This document shows positions 32,059 through 44,825 of a stretch of 64,000 nucleotides of DNA, in pieces. Source of the stretch: Circinella minor. Lineage: Eukaryota; Mucoromycota; Mucoromycetes; Mucorales; Lichtheimiaceae. The position numbers and the translations under genes are program-made. Where the stretch lies: contig JAEPRB010000170.1 of the NCBI GenBank assembly GCA_016758965.1, forward strand, positions 14,268 to 78,267, given 5' to 3'. Each line of letters begins with the position of its first letter. Position 1 is the first letter of the stretch. Below the pieces are notes generated by a model. It saw only the letters and a list, made by a program, of their open reading frames with translations, ran no database searches and was not told the DNA's origin.

Positions 32059-35000
32059 ATTTATAAATGTTTATATGTGTAAGATTATAAAAGAAAAAGA
32101 AAAAGAGAGAAAGAAAGAAAGAAAGAGTATGAAAATAATAACACTGATTTTTTATATAAAAAAAAAAAAAGGGTGATATAATTATTTGTATATAATCCAA
32201 ACACACATAACACAAATATATTATTCTTTGTTACACCTTTTTCAAAGGGAAAACAACATACTTGTATTTGCTGAACAATCTACTGGCATTAATGGTTCTC
32301 GTTCTTCATCTAATGTAGATGATGCAGGAGAATATGATTTTTTCCAACCTGTTGTTATACTAAAAACGTTTTGTACCATTTTTTTTTAAAAAAAAAAAGT
32401 TCTGTTAAAAAAAAAATAAAAAAAAAATAAAGAAGAGAAAATGAAAAAAAAAAAAAATTTGAAAGCTTTTCTTTTTATATAAACAAAATCAATCCTAACC
32501 CCTCCTCCCCCCTTTATTTTGTAACTAAAAGATATAATACTTCTCCCTTTCTTTTCCCTCCCCCCCCAATCTCATGTAATTAGAGATTTTCCCCCCAATA
32601 ATAATTTTTTTTAGACTAAAAAAAAAAGATGATTTTTAATAGGTTCAAATACTCTCCCCCTTTTTTTCAGTTTTTTTTACCTCATGAGTCTATTATGTAT
32701 TACCTTTTTTTTTTTGAAGGATTTTAAAGAAGAAAAAGATCATGGGTAATACTATTTAATAAAAAAAAAATGAAAGGTTACCCGATCATTTGTAAATAAT
32801 AATAGTAATAATGCCGATTTATAAAGTCTTTGGATTCTCCACACTCGTTCCTCCTCCTCCGGAATATGTCTTCCGATCTAAAAAACAAGTCTTTTTTTTT
32901 TTTTACAGGTTTTGTTTTTTCTACTATTTATTTAGAAAGTAGAATAATTTTTTTTTTTGCATGATGAAAACTTGGTAATGTTTTCTCTTTATGAATTAAA
33001 TGACAGAAAATAATATTACCTATTTTAGTTTTTAAGAAATTTGAAAGGTTTTGTGTAGGGAACACTACTACTCTCTCTCCCTATTTTGCTTCAAAAAAGT
33101 GTGTTACCATCTTTTTTAAATAGGAGATAATGTTTTTTTTTTTTGCCCCCCCCACTTTGTTTTTAACCTTGCATTTATAAAATGGAGAGGGGAAGAAGGT
33201 TGTGTGTGTGGGGGGGAGTGGGGGAGTGGGGGAAGGAATGAAAAACAAATAAATAAAGTGAAAACGTATTTTTCAAAAGATAATAGAAAAAAAGTCTTAT
33301 CATTATCATCAATTACTAGTTATTATAACTTACTTCTTTTATAATAAACTGTGTAAGTAATAGAAATATAAACGTAGTTTTTTTTGCTTATCATGGATTA
33401 CATCTTCAAAAAAAAACAAATTCCATTTAAAGTATTACCGATAAATGAATCTTTTGATCTACAAAGTTAATCCTTTACTATATGTTATATAAAACCTCTC
33501 TTCCCCTTAAAAATTCCAAATTCAATTATAACATTATGCTTATCGATAAGAAGAAAAGGGTAATTAGCACACAATCTAATTGCTTTATGACATGAAACAG
33601 AACACAGTAACGTACCCGGTCTTTTTTTTTTTTAAGAAAAAGTTTAACAAAACGAAATACCGGATAAGTAGAATAGATCTTCCGAATTTTATTTATTATT
33701 AAGGGGAGACGGGGCGATTCTAGACGATTTAGTATTTAAATGGGGAAATAAAAAAAAAGCGTCATTATTATTGTTAATTGTTTACGGGGTAGAGATTTAT
33801 TTTGTCAATAATCATTATATAGTTAATAGCAATAATAAGATTAATATATTGATAAGTCATTTCTCAAAAGACAATAATATGAAAAACATATCAAATATTA
33901 TTATTAGTATACTATTGAAAAATGAATATGAAATTTATTATATATAAAACAACATTCTTTTATCTATCAGAAATATAAAATAAGGGGATCAGGAAGGGGA
34001 AAGGGAGGGGGAGTACAAAGAAAACGTTTTGATTTTTTGGCATATGATCTTCATTGGTTCGGAACTTTTCTTGTTCCAAATTTAGAAAATGACATGATCC
34101 TTTAGTGACTTTAATGCAAAATGCAATTCCCCTCCCCCACCTCTCTTCTTACTTTTTTTTTTCTGTGTCATTTTATAATTTATAATTTATAATATAATGT
34201 TAATCTTACTTGATAATTGAAACATAAGGGTCAAGATCATTTTTTATATTATTTTTTTGTTTTATTCGTTTAAAAACTTGAATTATTTCTAATCAGGTTA
34301 TTTTTTTTTTTTTTAAAAAAAACTGGTACCACCTTCCCCGTCTTGGAGTTTTATTTATGTTTAACAATACTTTTTTTTATCCCGCGAATCCCCGTTTTTC
34401 TTTTGAAGTTATTCAATCATTTATGATCGGATTACTTTTTACAGTATCATGTTGTACGTAACATCTCATAACATCTTTTTATTACGTATTTGGCTTTTAA
34501 CAACTTCAATTATAACAGATTTAGTGTTTCCCCCCCAAAAAAAAAAATAAAATGAACAACTTTTTTTTCTATTGCTTTTCATATCATCATCAATGGTTTG
34601 ACAAAATGATAGAAAAGCCAACGAATTCTTTTTTTTTGTTGGGGACTACGTATACAATTTACCACTAGTGCATCACAGTATTTAAATAAGTAATACGTAA
34701 TATTTTTTTTAGAATTATAAACTATAAGTAGTTCGAATACCCACTACTAGGTTGCGTATATACATACATTTTCAATCCACTTACATAGTACACCTATCTT
34801 TTTTTTTTCCGATATGATATGAGAATCACAAATTCTACATACATTTGATATAGCACATGTTTAATGTACTTAATTGCTGCCATTTTATCTATATTCCTCA
34901 ATATTCTTGCAGGAATCAGTACCAAACTCAGTGTCCAAAGTGACAAAAATTCATGCCATGCTGCTAGTGCTTTATATCGCATTGTGGCTATTAAATGTTA

Positions 35001-35369
35001 AAACTTTTATAGGTCCCTGTCCTCAAAGACTGACTAACCATTATCAAGTTTGGTGACTTGTATAAAATTAAAGTCTTTTTATTTGGATAAAGTTGAATGC
35101 TCATTGGCTTCTAGCTAATGATATTTTTGAGTGAGAGATGAAAAAAAGTAAGTACATATTGCTGAAAAGCTGGATGAAATTGAAAGAGAAAATTATGATG
35201 AACGTCAAAGAATAAGAATGGTAATGATGAAAAAAAAAACAATGATGGTATAAGTATAGTCAAGTTGTGTGTATATGGGAAAGGGAAACATGATTAAACT
35301 TGATTGCAGTGAAAAGAAAACAGGTAAGGATATGTGAGACTGGAATAAAACAAAGAAAACAATGTCAGT
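32059..35369. other. Large AT-rich intergenic region
   Basis: About 3.3 kb dominated by A/T runs with scattered C- and G-runs. Apart from the possible aquaporin 5' exon (about 32268-32379, minus) I see no gene, RNA or repeat boundary. Short frames at 34794-35056 lack splice context and recognisable motifs. Confidence 0.5.
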
Positions 35370-38349
35370 TCAGTATTCTAATGCGCATTCACGAGTTCGA
35401 TCAATACTTCCTTCTTTTATTGCCTGAATAGTGAAAAGATCAAGACATGGTGATGTTGGCTCCTCCGTTTTCTCCTCATCCCGATTTTTAACACAGTGGT
35501 TCCAAAATACTTTGTATAAGCAAACAAGTGATTCAAGATTATTTCTAGTTGTAAAAGCATCCAGCTGTTCAACTGATTTTGGGAATGGTATAGACAGCAG
35601 TTCGGTCATCGTATAAAATGGTGCGTCTGGCATTTTTTTGGGTAATGTAAACCTTCAGATTCCATCCTAGAAACGAAAAGATAACAGAAGCCAATATGGC
35701 ATCCATATTTGATTTTTTTAAAGTCTTGACATTCATCACAGCAAGCCGTAGAAGGTCATTCGCCAAAACATCAATTTTTTTTTGGACAGACAGTAAGTCC
35801 CATGTCCCAGGGGGAATCCTCTCCCATCGGGGATACCATTCGCTAGCGCTACTAGGCACCCACCAAGGAGTGACACTCGAAAGGCTCGGGTAGTGCTGTT
35901 AATTCAGCTAAACCCCCTGGGGGCCCCAAAGCATCAGTGTTTGTGTTGTTTTCAGCGAGTTTGGCTTCGCCATGGCCAACCGGATAACTCCAACTCATTT
36001 GATCAATTTTACAAATCATCGCATCTGGTTGGATACGTAATATATCACTCACACTACTATCTTCGGGAACGACATTCGACCTATACATCATCGAATATCA
36101 ATATTGCCATCAACCAAAAAAATAATGAAAGAGACGTACAATCAAAACAAAAATAAAAAACAAAAACAAAAACAAAAAATGAAACTCACCACCAAAGTAA
36201 TATATCACGATCTGGATCAGAAAACAGAACAGACAGCATTGGGTCGAATAGCCCACTCCAGAGCTCGGTTTCCCCCCACTGTAGTATTGTCAAGAAGTTT
36301 TTTGCGAGGTAATTTTTGAATCCTTAATAAATGTTGACATCAACATGTTAGTATAGCAAGCAATGGATAATCCGATAGCAAACCACAAGATAAACTTACA
36401 AATTTGACAGCCCAATCAACACTTGAGCTTCAGCATTTTCTTTATTCCTGCTTATCTCCACTAATCGTTGGACAGCTTGTCGAGTCTTTATACTACGTCC
36501 CTTCATCAAATCCTATTATCACTTGATGCCGTTAGTTATGATAATGAGAGAATTCAACTTCATAAAGGCACATGACACATACGTAAACGATATCACCAAG
36601 ATCTTCTGTAATGTTTGATGCACTAGCTCCTTCTATATCTTTTGCAATGCTTGTACCGGCACCTTCTCCATTCTCAAGTAAACTTTCCACTGTCGATTTA
36701 TACCACTTGCTAAGAACACTATCACCAAAATGACTACGCGTGTGCTTCGTAAATTGTGACGGTTTCAAAAGCATAACGTCGCTCAACGCCCTATCAAACA
36801 ATGATGATGGGTATTTCAATTAAAATTTTTCGATCAGCATACATGCATACATACATTAATTCTGGAACTCCACTCTCAAGATTAAATCCTTGGCCTTCTT
36901 TCGATTTCAAGACGATATTCTTTTTAAACAAAGCAAACTTTTCAGCGAGCGTTTCTTGTTGATTTGGGCGTTTTGTTGGTGGCTAATAAAATCTCATATT
37001 AGTATAATGCACTAGAAGAAACTCAAAAACAGATGGTTTGGGTAGTACCAGATCTTTTTCGTCGAGATTTCTTTTTGTATGCTATTTAAAAAGTTAGTTA
37101 ATAAAAAGCTTTACAATGAATTTTGCCAAATAAACTTTTCAAAATTGATTCTATGCGGCTATCAACTTGCTATGATACTTACAGTTCTGTTTGCACTGCT
37201 ACTGCTGCTATTGTCCGTAAACTTTTTGGTTATGACTTCAATGCTGTCGCACCCGTCACCTTCTCCAATACTTCAATCTCTTTCTATTGATACAGAAACA
37301 AACTAAGTTATCGAACGGGTCTAAAAACAAACTCATGTTACAGTATTATCTTACCTCTACTATCATATCCTTCACAACAATGGAAGCCACGTTTTTCGTC
37401 TCGTGTTTCCAGAAGTAATCATTTGCAGTGTTTTTTTTTACAGTCTGTTTTTATTAGAGACAAACATATTTATACGTTCTACTACAGTCATTACTACAGT
37501 ATTATCATACTTTAAGCTTTTCCTCGCAACTTCTTAATATTTTCCATCTATTGCTGTTGATTGCTACTTTTTCCAACATGATTCGTATGTCATTGTAAGA
37601 GCACTCGCAATGGTCCTTGTAAAAAAAGCTTGTAACTCCGTTTACCAGCTTTTTTTTACAAATTTATGCTCGCAACGGTCCTTGTAAAAAAGCAAAGCTT
37701 GTAAATTTTTTAAGAAAGCTTGTAAAATTACAAGGAGCGTTTGAGTGCTTGTAAAAAATTATTATCGCTTTCCACTTTTAATAAAAATGACCAATAACAG
37801 CATTACTGCTAATACTACTTCCACTTTGGCTTCTACCAATGAACCAACCATCGCGACAACTTGTTGAGCGATTTGATTAAAGACGTTGATGATAGTAGGA
37901 TCCATTGGAAATTGATTGAAAAGAGATTAAGCTCAAAATAATACTCAACCCTGAGCCTATTTTTTTCACTTGGTTTCACTGAAGTATGATTTTCACGTTA
38001 CACTTCCAAGTTACAAGCTAATTTTACAAGGACCATTGTGAGTATTTGCCTTGTAGTGTTACAAAAATTTTTACAAGTCTCAATTTACAAGCTTTTTTTT
38101 ACAAGGAGCGCTGCCGAGTGCTCTAATAGGCTTTATGCGCGTCGTCTTTGGAGCAGTTGCAGCCGTTGTTAACCAGATGCCGGAAATCATATTTCGTCAA
38201 GTTTTTCCATTCATTCTCAGGGAGATCCCAGAAGTCTGAAATAGTAAATTTAGTAAAGTTCGTTAAATAATAAATTTAACAGAGGTAGTTGAATCAAAAA
38301 TTTAATAAAGGTGCCTACCAGCAAGATTCAGCGTTTCTTCGTTGTCCAT
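35370..38349 (-). pseudogene. Mucoromycota-type PD-(D/E)XK-like family member, disrupted
   Basis: A multi-exon minus-strand gene from ATG 38349 (MDNEETLNLAG). Successive segments: DFWDLPENEWKNLTKYDF; a MITE-split exon; TANDYFWKHETKNVAS; LAEKFALFKKNIVLKSKEG; SQFTKHTRSHFGDSVLSKWY; FLTILQWGETELWSGLFD with SVLFSDPDRDILLWW; ILRIQPDAMICKIDQMSW with YPVGHGEAKLAE; DLLRLAVMNVKTLKKSNMD; and C-terminal APFYTMTELLSIPFPKS. I recall a large hypothetical family in Mucorales with the core DDPD...RPDLCI...GYGE-x-K. PD plus E-x-K with this spacing is the PD-(D/E)XK nuclease signature (inference). Damage: the MITE, frame loss near 37240, stops near 35852, and a one-base shift in an A-run at about 35630. Function unknown. 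Confidence 0.7.
37599..38123. mobile_element. Harbinger/Tourist-like MITE inserted in a coding exon
   Basis: A 525-bp element flanked by TAA at 37596-37598 and 38124-38126. The termini are inverted repeats starting GAGCACTCG, followed by a CCTTGTAAAAAAAGCTTGTAA motif repeated inside both ends. The 3-bp TAA/TTA duplication and the GAGCAnTC start fit PIF/Harbinger-derived MITEs. Deleting the element and one TAA rejoins the host exon in frame (DDAHKAY + YNDIRIMLEKV). A 47-codon minus-strand ORF (37762-37905, MDPTIINVFNQIAQQ) may be a remnant of the parent element. Confidence 0.88.
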
Positions 38350-38670
38350 AAAGCTAGTAACTGGTGTAAGAACTGCACGATTGCGGAAACAAAGGTATTA
38401 ATACAAAGTGAGTACAGTGACTGATTTTACTGGTAATGTTAAAATTTGTCACTGCTGCTAAAATGATAATACAAATGGAATATACGAAAATAGAATATTG
38501 TGAATATTGATAAGGGAAAGGTGTGTGTATTTGATTGACAAATAGAGATTCATAGAACTCATACAGTCATGTGATTGAATTTCATACTGCAGTGACGCCC
38601 GTAACCACACGCAAAATTTTCCTCTTACAAACAACATATCCCAGTAAAGTTTACTTTTTAATTGTTCACC

Positions 38671-39046
38671 GGGTGGTTGCATTTATTTTCATTGTAGATG
38701 GTTATTTTGCTTGATGCCCTGCCCTCGTGTTGGAAGAAATTCTGGTTCATCATACGCTGATGCTGGAGTGGGAAGTATGGAGTTCAGCTGCGTACTGTCT
38801 TCATGCGCCAACAAGCTTGATTACTATCAGAAGATTGTCGTTGGTTTATTACTTGGTTGGTTTTCTACTTCTGTTCCTGTGAGTCGTGTAATGAGGTGGT
38901 CGCATTTATTTCCATTTTAGATGGTTATTTTGCTTGATGCCCTGCCCTCGTGTTGGAAGAAATTATGGTTCATCATACGCTGATGCTGAAGTGGGAAGTA
39001 TAAAGTTCAGCTGCGTACTGCGTTCATGCGCCTACAAGCTTGAATG
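38671..39046. repeat. Direct duplication, two ~150-bp copies 223 bp apart
   Basis: Copy 1 starts at 38671 and copy 2 at 38894 (GGTGGTTGCATTTATTTTC / GGTGGTCGCATTTATTTCC). Both contain TTTTGCTTGATGCCCTGCCC, then CTCGTGTTGGAAGAAATT, TCATCATACGCTGATGCTG and TTCAGCTGCGTACTG. One frame reads MPCPRVGRNSGSSYADAGVG and MPCPRVGRNYGSSYADAEVG, so the copies may derive from a coding exon. The family is not known to me. Confidence 0.7.
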
Positions 39047-42000
39047 CGATCACTGTCGCAAGATTGTTAGCTCTATTGCTGCTACTGCAAATATGTATTA
39101 CTATGGCTAAAAATAAAATGAAATGAAAACTTGTATGACTCCTATTTACGAAAGAGGATCTGTATTTGTTTCTCAACCATGCTATCTTTTTTTTACTTGT
39201 AATGATAATGCTGTTCATTTGATTATGCATAGTTCATTTACAAACTAGAATGGACTAAATGCATTGTTAAAAGTTTTTTTTGTTATAAAGTGGATTGGGT
39301 ACTTTCTTGAAGTTGGGATCGACTATTGTCAAGCCCTAGATAGCAAACAACTAGTCTTTTGTCCTGTTTACCTATACCACGATCTATAGAAAAATCGAGC
39401 ATGAAAGTGCTTTTATCTTATAAAAAAAATGTACTTCGTCGGAGCAGAATAGATATCAATGTTTGAACCATCGAGAATATCAACCCATGTGTTTAAATTC
39501 ATACGACTTGAAGTTTTAAGCAGTCATTACTTATACTCTTTAAAGATGTTATGCAGCTGTTCTATTTATTTGAGTAAAAATACCATCAATATGGCATGAG
39601 TTTTGTTGCTCTGAACACTGAGTTTGGCACTAAGGCGTTTTCTGGAAGTGCGACTTTGGATATTGAATAATATAGCTAAAATGTCAACAATTATTAAAAA
39701 AATAAAATACGATAGAAGGCCACCATCTGTATTATGTGAATACTATATATTTATATTGATTCAAGAACTGCAGCTCAGGTTCGTAGTCATATCATTTCAG
39801 AGATGAGTAGCTTAGTTTCGCTTGGTATAGTTTAATTACACAAGTGGTCCAATTTCGCTCAGATGACCTAATTAGGATATGTGGCCCATTTTCGAAACTA
39901 TAGCTCATTTTATTTTTGTGTGGCTAAATTCAGCTTCTTACGCTGTAACGAAATATATAATGAATTTGAATATTTTTCAAATTGAGCTTCTTGAGTTACG
40001 TACGACATTTCGAAATTGATCAATACGTACTATGAGAATTTAGACGTAGTCATAGCAACAACAACGTTAGAACAATGATTCTTAGGCACATGTTTTCTTT
40101 TCAAAAGTCATCTATTATACCGATTATTTACCAACACATAGTCTATTAGTGATAATAATTAAACATAAAAATAAAATAAACAAGGTTATAAATATAAGCT
40201 TATTCAATAAAAGGGAATGTTCCATATACTACATGTGGAGGATGCTTTGTATGTATAATATCAAACAATTATATTTGCTAATTTTTTAATGTAATGATGT
40301 AGTAGGGAACAGTAAGAGATAAATTACAATAGTGTTAAAATTCGTCACTCGACTTCAATATTTGCCATTTTGTACCAAAAAAGGCGCCCTCTATTATATT
40401 ATATCCTTTCTACACTCCAGGTCAAAGATTGTGATAAACAGTTGAAGCTTCTTACATTGAACAACTCTTTTTATTTTAATTAAAGCAAACTGAAAAAGAA
40501 TACACAAATCACTTAGTAAAACAATGAGACGAGGGAAATCCACACACGCGCGAAGAAAAAACAAAAGAAAAGCGATATAAAAAAAACGAATGATTGACGT
40601 GATCCTTTACTTGCGAATGCATTAGCCCCCATCCTACCCACTGATACCATCTCAGGTATACATAAGATCACAATGTCAGTTCTCAGCACTTTGCTGTTGT
40701 CAATGCTATAGCTGTTTGTTTTTTTTCCATCTATTAACATATTTATATTCAAAATATTAATAGATTTATTTTTGAAATGTCAATTATCTACTTTTTTCAT
40801 ATATCAATATATTTATATTTCAAATAAATCCATCGATTACTTTTTCGGTATACTCTACAATAGGATATCTATCCTCCAATATAGATTTGGTTATTTTATT
40901 TTTTTTATTTTTATTGATCTGAAAAAGAGGGAGAGTTACAAAAATATTATACGAAAAAAAAAAGAACTTTTTACTTTTAAAAATATATATTATTGTTTTC
41001 TACGTACGCAATGTTGCCAATGTCATTCGAATAGTGTGTTATCAGACTATTTAAATTTTATTGATACCCTTATACCATAGAAGATATCGAAAAAAAATCG
41101 CTAGGTAAGATCCTATTGATCATCTTGTAATATCTGAAATATGAATAATAGTATCAAACTGTTGAGACCCTATTGTTACCCCCCACCCCAATTTTTTTTT
41201 TTGCAGTGATAATTTTTGTGTTGAAATGTTGGTAAAATATATGGGAAAGAGTGGGTATTATGAATGTAGTGCAATTGATGTAATAAAGGGAAATATTAAG
41301 TGAAAAAGAGATTGATATGAGTCCTAATTAAAAATTATTTCAATTTTTTTATAGTTATTGTTTTCTCTCCAGACGAAGATGCTGATGATGTGGTTGCTTT
41401 GGTAGGTGTTGAATTGAATGACGATGTTGATTTAGAAGACGATGATGATAATGACTTGGAAAGAGAGTACGGGAATGGTGAATCAGTAGTTGACATAATG
41501 GTAATGGGTTGGAGTCGGCTTGTTTTTAAAACTTTCAAAAGGTTGATCATTGAGTATTTGACCTGCAAAAAATACTCAAACATTAGGAATGGATCCCGTC
41601 ATAAAAACACCAACATCCGCAGTAAAAGATGATCTTGGGGTTCGCGAAACCCGAGACACATCACCACCTGGACAATCCATGATCATAAATGATCCAGTAT
41701 AACCTAACACTAATAGTAATATATAAACAGGTACTTATTAAGTCGAATCCTTCTTAAGCACCTCCACGCGTCAAACGTACTCATCATGACGAAGCCATAT
41801 GTACGTAGCTCTTGTTTCTTATCAGGGTGTTTTTTTTAAAAGGTGTACCAACATGTCACGCAGAGCTTTCGGACATTTCAGCTTGGACTCATTCATCTCT
41901 CTCGTACCATATTCTCCTTCGTCTACTTTACCCGCCTCCCCACAGTCCATCCTATTTATAACGTACGTTTAGACGAATACCCTGGGATTTGCGTTTTCCC

Positions 42001-42157
42001 AGGGTTCGATTTTCATTCTCACCACTACTACTTGTAAGACTCTCTTTTTCCCTGTATTATAAATATTATACATTATTAATGTATGATTCAAAACAGATAT
42101 ACCAAATATGTTTTTCTAAAAATAATGCCTTACGTTTCAGTTGTGATAAATGTGCCA
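39047..42157. other. Gene-poor region
   Basis: About 3.1 kb with no convincing gene. Short frames include a minus-strand Ser-rich one at 41335-41494 (SPFPYSLSKSLSSSSSKS) and one at 40513-40752, without splice context or recognisable domains. A 7-bp-stem hairpin (CCCTGGG...CCCAGGG) lies at 41980-42004. Confidence 0.45.
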
Positions 42158-42680
42158 TCACACAAATATCTCAAAGGAGACCAGATTCTCAGCATTAAAT
42201 CTGTCTCGTACATTGCCGATGTTGTGCGCATATTCATCATGTGGGATTAGAATGGAATAGCGTAAGCAATTCACATCCAACCCTTCATCCTTTCTATATG
42301 GAATACTTGTTACAGTTTCCATCATGTCGTCGTACGGGAGCTGTAGAAAAATAGATGGTAAGATATATTATTCAACAAATATATTAAAATGTTGTAAACA
42401 ACCAAATAGTAACCCTTACTTTTCCATTGAATGATGACAAGTAATTTAAAACCTTTTCATCAGAAATAGGTGGTGGAATTGGCAGTGATGTTGTTCTAAT
42501 GTGCTGAAGGTCATCAGAACTGAAGACCTGTTCCCAACACTTGTCATGCTTATCTAGAATAAAACTACGCCCCAGGCTATAATACAGTAATTAGATTGTG
42601 GATGCTATTGGACAAAGTTTTATTAGTTCCTTATACTTACTGTTCATAATTCAATCCTTGAACAAATACTCAAGCATTTC
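42158..42680 (-). pseudogene. Truncated hypothetical family gene beside Gypsy remnant
   Basis: Two well-spliced minus-strand exons, 42576-42420 and 42340-42158, read SFILDKHDKCWEQVFSSDD, PIPPPISDEKVLNYLSSFNG, then LPYDDMMETVTSIPYRKDE and LRYSILIPHDEYAHNIGN, ending at TGA 42158-42160. A possible upstream exon (DEMLEYLFK, about 42643-42665) has a stop. The start is lost where the Gypsy remnant begins. The pattern (CW...FS..DL..IR followed by an IP-rich stretch) resembles N-terminal parts of Mucoromycota hypothetical families as I recall them. It lacks the catalytic-looking half, so it is truncated or a short paralogue. Confidence 0.5.
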
Positions 42681-42689
42681 ATCTTCCAC

Positions 42690-43204
42690 AATGGGATTAG
42701 AAAACTGGAACTTGTAAAAATCCAGATCAAACTTGTGCTGCTGCTAAGGCTCGGATGGAAGCAATAAGCCAGTATGATAAAGATCGCTGGGATAAGACGT
42801 TCGATATTCGTGATTTTGATATTGATGATTATGTAAAAATGACACATGAAGGTCGTTATGGTCTGGGAGCCGATATATAAAGGTCCTTACGTGGTGGTAA
42901 ATAAAAATTCGAATTTTGGTACCTATCAACTAGAAACCATTCAAGAAAAATTATTGAATTCATGGGTTCATGTGGATCGTCTGGCTAAGGTGAACTTTGA
43001 TACTGAGCCAACAACTCCCTGGTTTGACCCAACAGCACGTCGTCGTGAATGGCGCGGCAGGAATGTAATTACCTCGTAAAGATGGTAAAGTTGATAAAAA
43101 CCAAGTCGTTGTCAATGGATCCAAACTCTGTGGTACCCCCACTTGGTGAAGTCTGCACATCGTCATTCCGACGATGTTCGAGGGCGAACAAGCAAGAGAG
43201 GGGG
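42690..43204 (+). pseudogene. Ty3/Gypsy polyprotein 3' remnant with polypurine tract
   Basis: Translation reads ARMEAISQYDKDRWDKTFD, then (after a frameshift near 42850) EPIYKGPYVVVNKNSNFGTY and LNSWVHVDRLAKV. This is the small beta-barrel and tail that end many Gypsy integrases (Y-x-GPY-x-V...G-x-Y...VH-x-x-L). Further frames read DDVRGRTSKRGG up to a purine run AAGAGAGGGGG, a good polypurine tract. TGTTGTCACG directly after it (43205) would start a 3' LTR. No other pol domains or a 5' LTR are present. Confidence 0.72.
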
Positions 43205-43241
43205 TGTTGTCACGTTTCAAGCGGGTTTTACTTTTATTTCT

Positions 43242-43272
<31 letters not shown>

Positions 43273-43423
43273 TGGAGTTAAGTTTTTTTCATTATAGTCA
43301 CGTATAATTAGTTAATCAAAGAAAAGTGCCATCGAAAGAGCAAAAAATTACCAATGAAGCAAAAGAAAACAAACGAGAGAGTAGAGGGACAGATTAAAGC
43401 GTGTTTTTACTCCTGAGCCCGCG
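43205..43423 (+). repeat. Possible start of Gypsy 3' LTR, with (TA)n run
   Basis: It begins TGTTGTCACG after the polypurine tract and includes a TA microsatellite (about 43243-43268). The right LTR end cannot be fixed because no second LTR is present. Confidence 0.4.
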
Positions 43424-44825
43424 TCAGCTCCAAATGAAACGTCGAAGCGACGATTCCATCCCAGAAATCCGGATCGTCGCCGGATAAATACTTCTGCCTA
43501 ACGTATTTTGGGGGGGGGTAGGCCGACCAAACTGTTTACTGATCCATAGTCTTCTGTTATCCAACTCTTCGAGTGCATTCTTGAAACTATTGACATGGTC
43601 TTTCATCTGAGTCTATAGTAGTAGCAAACAAAAAAATGAGTACATACCCAATCATATTTATTTTGTGTTGCATGACAGAAATATTTACCACAAATGTCGT
43701 CAAAGCTATAAATGTCTATCCATTAGAGATTCTAAACCAGATATACTTGTAGGAAATCTAAGCTTATACTGAGGTATTGCGACGTAAAGTCCATTTCGTA
43801 TCAAATGGAGGGAAGATATTTGGCCTTGAAGACCACAGATCTGAATAATCCAGCCGCTCGCTCGCTCTGCCGTAACATCGTCCAATACACAGCCCAGAAT
43901 GCCATCAAGAACCTCCTTCCCTTCACGTAAGAGTTTTCCCAGATCGTGAAAAATTTTTGATGCTACTGGCTCCCTCGATGATTCCCCAGCACCGACATCA
44001 TATTCAACTTTTTCAGTATCAAATATAAACCGCAAATCAATCTTGAATGCGCGAGTTTTATCAACATCGTATAGCTCGCCTTTTTTCGTTGTGCTCATAG
44101 GATTAATACTTTCCCCGCTAACAATAAAATCAGTAATTAGTTAACCAAATGACACTTTCTATTTTCAGTTTACGGTAGTGTACCTTTTGAGTCGGACCAT
44201 GCCGTTAATTGACAAGATTGCTTCAATGATCGATCCCCATATTTTCAATAGATAATCATATTCCGTCCAACGTGATAATAAATTGCGGGTAAAATATGAA
44301 TACTACTGCTTGATGTCAAACGCATCGATACTACGTAGAGATCAAAAGATATTTCATTAACTCAGAATTTCAGTTACCAGCTAAATAATCGCATACAATA
44401 AAGTAATATTGACACATATAAAGCTTCCATAACGCCAATGATTTTATACAAATGACTATTATTCTTTGTTCCGATTTTCCATTTTGCCAAAAAACTTCTT
44501 CCACCCATAAGATCGTTGTTGTTTTTGGTCAGCTACATACACGTATATAAATATATAAGTCATAATTAACAAAGGTTGTAATGATATATTTATATATACA
44601 AAAAAACAAACAAAAAATATATATATATAAAGATATTTGACATATAATGGATACCAATTTCCATTTTTTGGTGACTTCCAATGGCATTCTATAACTTGCA
44701 ACTTTAAGTCGTGATATTGACAATTCGGTTGTTTTATCAAGGGTGTGTTCAGCAAACCATTTAGCTTGGCCGGTATTTGACTGATCGACAAGATCAAGAA
44801 TCGAAGATAACCAAGAGTTATTCAA
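43424..44825 (-). pseudogene. PD-(D/E)XK-like family member 2
   Basis: Minus-strand exons read: NNSWLSSILDLVDQSNTG and AKWFAEHTLDKTTELS (about 44640-44825); LLSRWTEYDYLLKIWGSII (about 44180-44290); SGESINPMSTTKKGELYDV, FKIDLRFIFDTEKVEYDVG and AGESSREPVASKIFHDLGK, LLREGKEVLDGILGC, LQGQISSLHLIRNGL, YKLRFPTSISGLESLMD (43706-44112); and FKNALEELDNRRLWISKQ (about 43424-43620). The segment KIDLR...GAGES (D, then GE) matches the D...E core of this family, though Lys is replaced. After LESLMD the frame is lost through a small indel relative to the duplicate at 45.8 kb. Function unknown. Confidence 0.65.

Noticed and set aside
34794..35056. Overlapping 60-codon frames on both strands
   Set aside because: No splice context, no domain, and composition like surrounding non-coding DNA.
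41335..41632. Ser-rich (-) and Asp-rich (+) frames
   Set aside because: Complementary low-complexity translations. Neither has a supported start or splice sites.
41980..42020. CCCTGGG...CCCAGGG followed by GGTTCGATTT as a tRNA or Helitron terminator
   Set aside because: No acceptor or anticodon arms can be folded around the T-arm-like string, and no CTRR follows at the right distance. It is left as a plain hairpin.
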